Assembly: GCA_027080545.1 (NCBI GenBank)
Contig: JALWRV010000268.1
Location: forward strand, 1-17,377
Direction of reading: 5' to 3'
DNA: 17,377 bases
From: Parvularculaceae bacterium
Lineage (GTDB): Bacteria; Pseudomonadota; Alphaproteobacteria; Caulobacterales; Parvularculaceae
Part shown: positions 7,863 through 14,220 of the stretch, piece by piece
Position numbering within the stretch: the first letter of the stretch is position 1
Layout: the number at the start of each line of letters is the position of its first letter
Notes under the pieces: model-generated
The model's input: the letters and a program-made list of their open reading frames with translations, nothing else
What the model was told of the DNA's origin: nothing
The model's database searches: none
Translations under genes and position numbers: made by a program

Positions 7863-9035
7863 ATGAGCCTTAGACCATGGCGTGATATAGAACGGCGGCG
7901 CAGTCGCCAGATTATGGTTGGATCCGTACCGGTTGGCGGTGATGCTCCCATTTCCGTTCAGACCATGACCAATACCCCGACCGAAGATGCCAAAGCGACC
8001 CTGAAGCAGATCGAAGCGGTTGCTGAAGCCGGTGCGGATATTGTGCGGGTGAGTTGTCCCGATGAGCCGTCAACCAAAGCGCTACACGAAATATGCGCTC
8101 AATCACCGATCCCAGTGGTGGCGGATATTCATTTCCATTTTAAACGCGGCATTGAAGCGGCCAAAGCGGGGGCGGCCTGTTTGCGTATCAATCCGGGCAA
8201 TATTGGCAAAGCAGAGCGGGTGCGCGAGGTTATTCAGGCGGCGAAGGATCATGGCTGTTCCATGCGTATCGGTGTCAATGGCGGCTCTTTAGAAAAACAT
8301 TTGTTGGAAAAATATGGGGAGCCATGTCCCGAGGCCATGGTGGAAAGCGCTCTTGGCCATGCCCAGATTTTGCAAGACAATGATTTCCATGATTTCAAGA
8401 TTTCGGTCAAAGCCTCTGACGTGTTTCTTACGGTGGCAGCCTATCAACAGCTTGCTGAAGCGATTGATTGCCCATTGCATCTGGGTATCACCGAAGCGGG
8501 CGGGGCGCGCATTGGTTCGGTCAAAACCGCTATCGGTATGGGGTCTCTGCTTTGGGCGGGTATCGGGGATACGATACGGGTCTCTTTGTCTGCGGATCCG
8601 GTAGAAGAGGTAAAGGTCGGCTTTGATATTCTCAAGAGCCTTAATTTGCGCCATCGCGGGGTCAATGTAATCTCCTGTCCGTCTTGTGCGCGTCAGGGGT
8701 TTGATGTCATCAAAACGGTGGAGATATTGGAAGAAAAACTCGCCCATATCACCACGCCCATGTCATTGTCGGTGATCGGTTGTGTGGTCAATGGACCGGG
8801 AGAGGCGCGCGAAACTGATATTGGATTTACGGGCGGCGGGGCTGAATCCGGCATGGTCTATCTGGCGGGCGTACCGGATCATAAGCTGCATAATGATGAT
8901 ATGATTGCGCATTTGGTGACGTTGGTTGAACAAAAGGCGGCGGAAATCGACGCGGCCCGGGCCGAGAAGGCGGGGGAGGCCACAAAAGCGCCCCCTCTGG
9001 ACAAATCGGGCAAAAAAGGGTTTGAAGCCGCTTGA
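7863..9035 (+). CDS. ispG: 4-hydroxy-3-methylbut-2-enyl diphosphate synthase (IspG)
   Basis: A 390-residue [4Fe-4S] enzyme of the methylerythritol phosphate isoprenoid pathway. It reductively converts the cyclic diphosphate MEcPP to HMBPP. The TIM-barrel half contains QTMTNTPTEDAKATLKQIEA, RVSCPDEPS, VADIHFHFKRGIEAA and RINPGNIG. The cluster-binding half has Cys272 and Cys275 in SCPSCARQG, then Cys307 and Glu314 in GCVVNGPGEA, matching C270, C273, C305 and E312 of E. coli IspG. The start chosen (MSLRPWRDIERR) is where homologues begin, with AAGGG about ten bases upstream. An in-frame ATG at 7785, behind AAAAAGG, would add 26 residues and is less likely. The C-terminal ~25 residues are a charged tail. 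The next gene is prfA, 37 bases downstream. Confidence 0.96.
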   Translation: MSLRPWRDIERRRSRQIMVGSVPVGGDAPISVQTMTNTPTEDAKATLKQIEAVAEAGADIVRVSCPDEPSTKALHEICAQSPIPVVADIHFHFKRGIEAAKAGAACLRINPGNIGKAERVREVIQAAKDHGCSMRIGVNGGSLEKHLLEKYGEPCPEAMVESALGHAQILQDNDFHDFKISVKASDVFLTVAAYQQLAEAIDCPLHLGITEAGGARIGSVKTAIGMGSLLWAGIGDTIRVSLSADPVEEVKVGFDILKSLNLRHRGVNVISCPSCARQGFDVIKTVEILEEKLAHITTPMSLSVIGCVVNGPGEARETDIGFTGGGAESGMVYLAGVPDHKLHNDDMIAHLVTLVEQKAAEIDAARAEKAGEATKAPPLDKSGKKGFEAA

Positions 9036-9072
9036 GACTCTTGTCCCGAGCCCACTGAATTGTGAAATCCGT

Positions 9073-10155
9073 ATGAGCACGCCGAGCATTCCCGATGAGA
9101 AACTGACCGCCATTCGTGAGCGGTTCAGTGCCGTGGAAAAGGAAATGGAAACCACCACCGAGCCCGCCGATATTGTGCGCTTGTCAAAGGAACATGCGGA
9201 ATTACGCCCGGTGGCAGAGGCCAGCGAAGCCTTGCAGAATGCCCGCGCCGAGCGGATCGAAGCGCAGGAAATGGCGGCCAGTGATGATGCGGATATGGCG
9301 GCGATGGCCGCTGAAGAGGTGGAGAGCCTCAGCGCGCAAATTGAAGCGCTGGAATCCAAATTGCAACTGATGTTGTTACCAAAAGACAAGGCTGACGATC
9401 GCTCGGTCATATTGGAGGTACGGGCCGGAACCGGGGGTGATGAGGCGGCTTTGTTCGCAGGCGATTTGTTTCGTATGTATCAGCGCTATGCCTCTCTGCA
9501 CGGTTGGAAGGTGGAGGTGCTGAGCGCCTCTGAATCGGAAATGGGCGGCTTTAAAGAGGTGCAGGCCAGCATTTCCGGCACCGGTGTTTTTGCGCGTATG
9601 AAATTTGAATCGGGTGTGCATCGGGTGCAGCGGGTGCCCGAAACCGAGACCCAAGGTCGCGTTCATACGTCTGCCGCCACGGTGGCGGTTTTGCCGGAGC
9701 CGGAAGAGGTGGATGTGGAAATTAATGATAGCGATTTGCGCATTGATGTGTTTCGCGCCTCTGGTCCCGGAGGCCAATCGGTCAACACTACCGATAGTGC
9801 CGTGCGTATTACTCATTTGCCCACCGGAGTGATTGTCATTCAGCAAGATGAAAAGTCGCAACATAAGAATAAGGCCAAGGCATTGAAAGTATTGCGGGCA
9901 CGGCTTTATGATATGGAGCGCGAGCGCGCCGATGCGGAACGTGCCGAAGAACGGCGTGGGCAAATCGGTTCTGGTGATCGCTCGGAACGTATTCGCACTT
10001 ATAATTATCCGCAAAGCCGGGTGACGGATCACCGGATCAACTTGACGCTCTATAAGCTGGATAAAATTATCGAAGGCGAAGCGTTGGACGAAATGATTGA
10101 TGCGCTCATTCGTGAAGACCAAACCGAGCGTTTGGCGGCAATGGCCGAGCAATAG
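9073..10155 (+). CDS. prfA: Peptide chain release factor 1 (RF1)
   Basis: A 360-residue class I release factor, exactly the usual RF1 length, which recognises UAA and UAG in the ribosomal A site and triggers peptide release. The N-terminal helical domain covers ~1-110. The codon-recognition region contains GVHRVQRVPETETQGRVHTS, in which PET occupies the place of the RF1 PxT motif. The catalytic GGQ is at 233-235 in SGPGGQSVNT. ATG 9073 gives the standard N-terminus; the frame stays open upstream to 8926 but that part is only shadow coding over the end of ispG. The ribosome site is weak. The next gene, prmC, encodes the methyltransferase for the GGQ glutamine, so the pair forms a functional unit. 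Confidence 0.97.
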   Translation: MSTPSIPDEKLTAIRERFSAVEKEMETTTEPADIVRLSKEHAELRPVAEASEALQNARAERIEAQEMAASDDADMAAMAAEEVESLSAQIEALESKLQLMLLPKDKADDRSVILEVRAGTGGDEAALFAGDLFRMYQRYASLHGWKVEVLSASESEMGGFKEVQASISGTGVFARMKFESGVHRVQRVPETETQGRVHTSAATVAVLPEPEEVDVEINDSDLRIDVFRASGPGGQSVNTTDSAVRITHLPTGVIVIQQDEKSQHKNKAKALKVLRARLYDMERERADAERAEERRGQIGSGDRSERIRTYNYPQSRVTDHRINLTLYKLDKIIEGEALDEMIDALIREDQTERLAAMAEQ

Positions 10156-10166
10156 GCGGGCGGGTT

Positions 10167-11066
10167 GTGGCACCCCCGCAAAAAATTTCTTCTCTTAAAG
10201 AAGCGTTAGACTATGGGCGATCATTGTTGCGCCCCTCCGTGAACGCCGCTTTGGATGCCCGGTTGCTATTGCAATATGCAACGGGGCTTTCCCATGAACA
10301 GCTTATCTTGCTGGAGCGCGAAAGCGTAAAGCCAGCGGCCCTCGATCATTATCACTGTTTGCTGCAACGGCGGGTGGATGGTGCGCCCATTGATGCGTTG
10401 ACGGGTGTGCGCGAATTTTGGTCGCTTGACTTTCTTACCACGACGCATGTGCTAACCCCGCGCCCGGAATCGGAACTGATTGTCAGTTTGGGGTTGGCAC
10501 ATTTTCCAGACTGCGATCACCCTTTGCGCATTTTGGATATTGGTACTGGTTCGGCCTGTCTTGCGATTGCGTTGCTGCATGAGCGCCCGCAAGCCACGGC
10601 CATCGCCATTGATCTCAGCCAAGAGGCGCTAGCGGTTGCAAAGCAAAATGCCCACCGCCACGGGGTTGCGGACCGGCTTGCCTTTTGCTGCCATGATTTT
10701 GCTGAGCCGGTCGATGGGACATTTGATTTGATTGTCTCCAACCCGCCCTATGTGGCCGATGGGGCTGATTTGCCACGAGAAGTGTTGGCCTATGATCCGA
10801 CCCTAGCGCTATTTGGCGGGGCAGATGGATTGCGCGCTTATGATCAAATAGGCCATTGGGTGCTGCAAAAAATGGCACCAGAGGGGCTTCTTTTGCTGGA
10901 AATAGGAGCCGGGCAGGGTGATGATGTTTGTGCGATCTTGAATGAGAATGCTACGCGCCAAGGGATGATTATTGATATAAAACGGCATAAAGATCTGGCC
11001 GGTATAGAGCGGGTGGTAGCGCTCAAGACCCCAAAGACCGGCGATTTGAGTGAGAAAACGGGCTGA
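10167..11066 (+). CDS. prmC: Release factor glutamine N5-methyltransferase (PrmC/HemK)
   Basis: A 299-residue SAM-dependent methyltransferase that modifies the glutamine of the GGQ motif in release factors. An N-terminal helical domain (~1-85) contains the LDARLLLQYATGLSHEQLIL stretch that recognises the factor. The linker has ITGxREFW-type sequence (LTGVREFWSLDF), then TPRPESE, motif I ILDIGTGSACLAIAL, and the active-site NPPY at 192-195 in DLIVSNPPYVADG. It starts at GTG 10167, behind GGCGGGCGGG, 11 bases after prfA, so coupled expression is likely. The C-terminus (HKDLAGIERVV) is normal for the family. After this gene a 587-base gap opens. Confidence 0.96.
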   Translation: MAPPQKISSLKEALDYGRSLLRPSVNAALDARLLLQYATGLSHEQLILLERESVKPAALDHYHCLLQRRVDGAPIDALTGVREFWSLDFLTTTHVLTPRPESELIVSLGLAHFPDCDHPLRILDIGTGSACLAIALLHERPQATAIAIDLSQEALAVAKQNAHRHGVADRLAFCCHDFAEPVDGTFDLIVSNPPYVADGADLPREVLAYDPTLALFGGADGLRAYDQIGHWVLQKMAPEGLLLLEIGAGQGDDVCAILNENATRQGMIIDIKRHKDLAGIERVVALKTPKTGDLSEKTG

Positions 11067-11080
11067 AAAAACCCTTTGCA

Positions 11081-11098
11081 AGCCCGCCGGACTGGGCT
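11081..11098 (+). terminator. Possible weak terminator after prmC
   Basis: AGCCC (11081-11085) pairs with GGGCT (11094-11098) around an eight-base loop, followed by ATTCTATCC, which is only partly T-rich. The same AGCCCG arm can instead pair with CGGGCT (11059-11064) across the prmC stop codon. Either way the stem is short, so a factor-dependent end is equally possible. Confidence 0.3.
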
Positions 11099-11308
11099 AT
11101 TCTATCCTCATTGGCGCATAACAAATGGGTTGACCATTTCGCGCCGGGATAAGAATTTCGCAACAGGTTTATAGGATAAGGATGCAAAAGGCCTCTATTG
11201 GGTCGCGCATCGGGACTTGTTCAAAAGCCATTTGAAATAGCCTACCCGAATCAAGGCGACAGATTAACCCCTTACGACCGACGTAAAATCGACGGTTCCG
11301 GGAGAAGT

Positions 11309-11365
11309 ATGAACGAGGCTGCTCTGCTATGGCGAAGATATATGGCTGGGTTGGTCGGAAGTTAG
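11309..11365 (+). CDS. Possible 18-residue micro-ORF
   Basis: ATG at 11309 follows GGGAGAAGT, a good Shine-Dalgarno match with short spacing, and runs 18 codons (MNEAALLWRRYMAGLVGS) to a TAG at 11363-11365. It lies in the middle of the long gap, so it could be a leader peptide or a small membrane-associated peptide. An ORF this short arises easily by chance, so the call is tentative and no function is proposed. Confidence 0.2.
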   Translation: MNEAALLWRRYMAGLVGS

Positions 11366-11653
11366 GTAGCAGGGAAAATTAGAAATTTGCACGAACGCTT
11401 AAATTGACCCCTTAACATCGAGTGCCTAGACAAATTGATTGCTTAAACCAAGAGATATGATTTCAGTGTCCATCAGGTGCCTGTTATTTGCCTCTACGGG
11501 ACAACAATCTTGTGATGGTTACATGGAGGAAAAAGTTTGGGACGAAAGCGATTGAGATATTGACCATTTTTCACAAGTAAAACCGAAACAGAATGATGAT
11601 AAATAACCCCCGGGTTTTCACCCGATAAAAGCAAGGTAAGGAAAGACCTACGC

Positions 11654-12169
11654 ATGGCCAGTAACAACAATATGAAGCGTAACCGAAACAATAATCGCCG
11701 CCGCTCCGGCTCCAATGTCAATCGCGCCTATGATTCAACAGGGCCGGAAGTAAAAATTCGCGGTACCGTGACCCAGATTTATGACAAATATCAGGCCTTG
11801 GCTCGCGATGCACAAACCTCAGGCGATCGGGTGCGTGCTGAAAGCTTGTTGCAACATGCAGAACATTATTACCGGATGATCAAAAGCATGCAGGCGCAAA
11901 CAGCTGCCCAGCAGCCAAACCAAAGGCAGCCTAACGAAGAGCAAAAACCGAAAAATGAGGATGCCAATCCGGTTGAGGCCAAGGCCGAAAATAATGAAGA
12001 GGCACCAACTGACGCCAACAATGCGGACAAGCCAGCCCCGCGCAAACGTCGTCGTCGCCCACGAGCGGAGCAGGCTGATCAGCCCGCAGCTGCTTCTGCG
12101 GACGACAGCGTGGAGAGCAAACCCAAAGACACTCCCAAAGAAGAAAAAGCTGAAATTGCAGCTGAATAA
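11654..12169 (+). CDS. DUF4167 domain protein, basic
   Basis: A 171-residue protein of the alphaproteobacterial DUF4167 family, whose function I do not know. The N-terminus (1-20) is almost only Asn, Arg, Lys and Ser. The conserved core follows at ~25-80 (STGPEVKIRGTVTQIYDKYQ, then LARDAQTSGDRVRAESLLQHAEHYYRMI in two parts). The C-terminal half is low-complexity, alternating acidic stretches with a basic patch (PAPRKRRRRPRAEQ). The arginine-rich ends suggest nucleic-acid or ribosome binding, which is inference from composition. The position between prmC and clpB fits the order I know for this gene in alphaproteobacteria. AAGGAAAG precedes the ATG by about ten bases. Confidence 0.88.
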   Translation: MASNNNMKRNRNNNRRRSGSNVNRAYDSTGPEVKIRGTVTQIYDKYQALARDAQTSGDRVRAESLLQHAEHYYRMIKSMQAQTAAQQPNQRQPNEEQKPKNEDANPVEAKAENNEEAPTDANNADKPAPRKRRRRPRAEQADQPAAASADDSVESKPKDTPKEEKAEIAAE

Positions 12170-12190
12170 TCGCTAAGTGCGTGGCGTCTC

Positions 12191-12213
12191 GGCGACTGTA
12201 AAAATACATCGCC
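12191..12213 (+). other. Hairpin after the DUF4167 gene
   Basis: GGCGA (12191-12195) pairs with TCGCC (12209-12213). After a bulged C, TGTA (12197-12200) pairs with TACA (12205-12208) around an AAAA loop, giving nine base pairs. It sits 22 bases after the stop codon, where a terminator would be expected, but AAAGCG follows instead of a T-run. It is possibly a transcript 3'-end or a processing element. Confidence 0.35.
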
Positions 12214-12279
12214 AAAGCGTGTGCTGATGCTCTAGGTTCATGGCCATGTTTAGTCTGAGCCAAAGGAGCTATCCACACC

Positions 12280-13095
12280 ATGAGTGATACGAAAAACGCA
12301 CCTTCCCACCCCGAGGATAGCCTGTTTTCCCTACAAGGAAAAAATGCCATTATCACGGGGGCCTCTCGCGGTATTGGTGAGGCTATCGCCCATCAGATGG
12401 CAGTGGCGGGGGCCAATGTGGTTGTTTCCAGTCGCAAGATTGAGGCCTGTGAAGCGGTGGCGACAGCCATCAATGAGCAGCAGGACCGCCATGCCGCTCA
12501 TGCGGTTGGGTGCAATATTTCCCATAAGGAACATTTGCAAAATCTAGTGACCGAGGCCAACCGCACCTTTGGGGATGTGGATATTCTGGTCTGCAATGCT
12601 GCAGTTAATCCGGCCTTTGGTCCTTCGAGCCAGATTAGTGAAGAGCAGATTGATAAGATTTTTAATTGTAACATTAAGGCAAATCATTTGCTGGCCCATA
12701 TGGTGTTACCGCAAATGCAAAAGAAAAAGGATGGGGCGATTATTATCATCTCATCGATTTCTGCTTTTGTGGGCAATCCGGGTATTGGCATGTATGGGGT
12801 GTCGAAGGCGGCCGATTTACAGATGGCTCGCAATCTCGCGGTTGAATATGGGCCGGATAATATTCGGATCAATTGCATTGCCCCGGGGATTGTTAAAACC
12901 CATTTTGCGGAAGCCCTGTGGAAGGACCCGAAAGTGGAAGAGATGATTGCTTCTAAATTACCCATGCGTCGCTTTGGTGAGCCGGATGATATTGCCGGGG
13001 CTGCGGTGTTTTTGGCATCGCCCGCAGCGAAATGGATGACGGGTCAGCATATCACCATTGATGGGGGCACTTTGATCGGCATGGGGGGGATGTAA
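12280..13095 (+). CDS. Short-chain dehydrogenase/reductase, DHRS4-like
   Basis: A 271-residue classical SDR, predicted to be an NAD(P)-dependent oxidoreductase. The cofactor motif is TGASRGIG at 26-33, followed by VVVSSRK at the end of the second strand, where the Arg/Lys favours NADP(H). Further motifs are NAAVNP, the catalytic Ser159 (ISSISAF), Tyr172 and Lys176 (YGVSK), and the C-terminal GQHITIDGG. The segments VCNAAVNPAFGP and INCIAPGIVKTHFAEALWKD resemble the DHRS4 group, known for carbonyl and retinal reduction, but SDR substrates cannot be read from sequence. AAGGAG lies eleven bases before the ATG. Its stop is two bases from the end of the minus-strand neighbour, so the two genes converge. 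Confidence 0.92.
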   Translation: MSDTKNAPSHPEDSLFSLQGKNAIITGASRGIGEAIAHQMAVAGANVVVSSRKIEACEAVATAINEQQDRHAAHAVGCNISHKEHLQNLVTEANRTFGDVDILVCNAAVNPAFGPSSQISEEQIDKIFNCNIKANHLLAHMVLPQMQKKKDGAIIIISSISAFVGNPGIGMYGVSKAADLQMARNLAVEYGPDNIRINCIAPGIVKTHFAEALWKDPKVEEMIASKLPMRRFGEPDDIAGAAVFLASPAAKWMTGQHITIDGGTLIGMGGM

Positions 13096-13097
13096 GA

Positions 13098-14057
13098 TCA
13101 GGTGGCGGCTGCGGTGGCGACAGTCGTGGCTGTGATGGCTGCGATCATGGCGGCTTGCTGGGCCAAAATGGCGGAAATCGTAGAGATGAGTGCGATCGTT
13201 GGGGCCTGTGAGGCTGCCATTGAAGCGTTATCATTGATGGCGATATAAAGGGCAATCATTTGTCGCTCGGATCCCCCAAGCTTGTGTTCTTTCAGCGCCG
13301 CTATATTAGTGGCGGTTGTGGCTAATAGGGTATCGGTAGGAATATCCGAGATGGCAGCCAAGGCAAGTAGGGACACCAAATCGGCAGCGCCCCGCATTTT
13401 TTGCTTACGCATTTTTTTGCGTGTTTCAACGATATAATGCCCGATATCTTGGCCTGACTTATCGGCGATGAGTGAGAAGATTGCTGATATATGGGTGTCC
13501 TCACCGGCATCGCGCATGGGCCCCATGTGGTGGAAGCGTTCTGGTAGGTCGGTCAATTTTTCCGGCATGGTCGCCGCCATCAATGCGAGATAGGGAAGCA
13601 AAGAGGGGCTACCGGTAAAAAAATAGGACTTTTTTATCCGCTTATAGGTGTCGGCGATTTGACCAATGAGTGTCGGGCTATCCACCTGTGCCCCAGCAGC
13701 CACCAGCGCCATCAGCGAAAAACTTTTATAGGGGTCATGCCCATGAAGCTTATTCTGCTTCCATATATTTTGGGCATTGGTTAGGGCAGATTCCAGCGTC
13801 AATGGATCGGCCTCTCCCAACATGAAAGAAGACGCGATCATAAAGCGCCATTGATCTTTTAATGCCCCTAATTTCGCATGATGTTGTTTGGATTGGGCTG
13901 CTGTGGTTTTAATCGTGTCGATAAGGGTTTCAACCTCTGTATCCATGGTCAAAACAGACAAAGCCGCTCCCATTCGCACCTGAGGGGAAACCCACATGCC
14001 GGTAACTGGCTTCAAGCCCTTATAAAGCGCCTCATAGCGTTCGATCAGATTGCTCAT
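13098..14057 (-). CDS. DUF4003-like protein of unknown function
   Basis: A 319-residue, mainly alpha-helical protein. The repeated helical pattern resembles DUF4003, a family I associate mostly with Firmicutes: LYKGLKPVTGMWVSPQVRMG near the N-terminus, DQWRFMIASSFML, a central YKRIKKSYFFTGSPSLLPYL, then HISAIFSLIADKSGQDI. The assignment is from memory of the pattern and is moderate. No catalytic motif, signal peptide or metal site is evident. The last ~38 residues are strikingly rich in Ala, Thr and Ile and form a hydrophobic tail that could be a membrane helix or an amphipathic segment. GAGGGAAA just before the ATG is a good ribosome site. The gene converges with the SDR gene and diverges from clpB. 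Confidence 0.7.
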   Translation of the reverse strand: MSNLIERYEALYKGLKPVTGMWVSPQVRMGAALSVLTMDTEVETLIDTIKTTAAQSKQHHAKLGALKDQWRFMIASSFMLGEADPLTLESALTNAQNIWKQNKLHGHDPYKSFSLMALVAAGAQVDSPTLIGQIADTYKRIKKSYFFTGSPSLLPYLALMAATMPEKLTDLPERFHHMGPMRDAGEDTHISAIFSLIADKSGQDIGHYIVETRKKMRKQKMRGAADLVSLLALAAISDIPTDTLLATTATNIAALKEHKLGGSERQMIALYIAINDNASMAASQAPTIALISTISAILAQQAAMIAAITATTVATAAAT

Positions 14058-14120
14058 TTTCCCTCGCTTCCTCTGCTGAACATAGGTATCGTGGGGGGTG
14101 AATTCAAGTTTACCGGCCCC

Positions 14121-14148
14121 CTTGAAAAGTAGATTAACCGCCCCATCT
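14121..14148 (+). promoter_or_regulatory. Sigma-32 (RpoH) type heat-shock promoter of clpB
   Basis: CTTGAA at 14121-14126, preceded by CCCC, is followed after 14 bases by CCCCATCT at 14141-14148. This matches the heat-shock consensus CTTGAA-N13-17-CCCCATNT at every defined position. Transcription would start near 14155, leaving a 5' UTR of roughly 65 bases before clpB. ClpB is a classic RpoH target, so sequence and context agree. Confidence 0.85.
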
Positions 14149-14151
14149 CTT

Positions 14152-14173
14152 GGCCAATGAGAGGCGCATTGCC
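14152..14173 (+). promoter_or_regulatory. Hairpin at the expected 5' end of the clpB transcript
   Basis: GGC-C-AATG (14152-14159) pairs with CATTGCC (14167-14173) over seven base pairs with one bulged C and a seven-base loop. It lies at the predicted 5' end of the clpB mRNA and does not cover the ribosome site (GAAGAGG, 14208-14214). It is therefore more likely a 5' stabilising stem than an RNA thermometer. Confidence 0.35.
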
Positions 14174-14220
14174 GTTTGGGATGTGCCGATTAAATCCGAT
14201 GCTCAAAGAAGAGGTCAGTC

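Larger units (their letters stand above)
11067..11653. other. 587-base gap without a clear gene (prmC to DUF4167 gene)
   Basis: This is the only long non-coding stretch in the window; its base composition looks more AT-rich than the genes. No frame carries a long ORF. Visible elements are: the perfect 10-mer TTGACCATTT at 11130-11139 and 11560-11569; the related 12-mers ATTAACCCCTTA (11263-11274) and ATTGACCCCTTA (11403-11414); a stem at 11277-11296 (ACCG/CGGT plus CG/CG flanking an A-A mismatch); CTGCTA (11324-11329) facing TAGCAG (11367-11372); and CGGGT (11611-11615) with ACCCG (11620-11624) near the downstream start. A TTGACC at 11404 with TAGACA 17 bases later is a weak promoter candidate. 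It may hold an sRNA or a long 5' leader. Confidence 0.6.

Noticed and set aside
8926..9072. Upstream extension of the prfA frame
   Set aside because: It overlaps the end of ispG, is rich in Arg/Pro as expected of a shadow frame, and the protein from ATG 9073 already has the standard RF1 N-terminus and length.
8763..9410. 215-codon minus-strand ORF across the ispG/prfA junction
   Set aside because: The Ser/Ala/Ile-rich low-complexity product is the usual reverse-frame artefact of two well-identified genes.
9376..10173. 265-codon minus-strand ORF opposite prfA
   Set aside because: It is the antisense shadow of prfA, with His/Arg-rich composition and no recognisable domain.
11354..11375. Resemblance to the SRP RNA core (TCGGAAG...GGTAGCAGG versus the conserved CCGGAAGG-AGCAG)
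   Set aside because: The highly conserved asymmetric-loop bases do not match, the flanking arms do not fold into the SRP hairpin, and the similarity is a few bases only.
11399..11416. CtrA-like site TTAA...TTAAC
   Set aside because: The two TTAA halves are nine bases apart, whereas the CtrA consensus requires seven.
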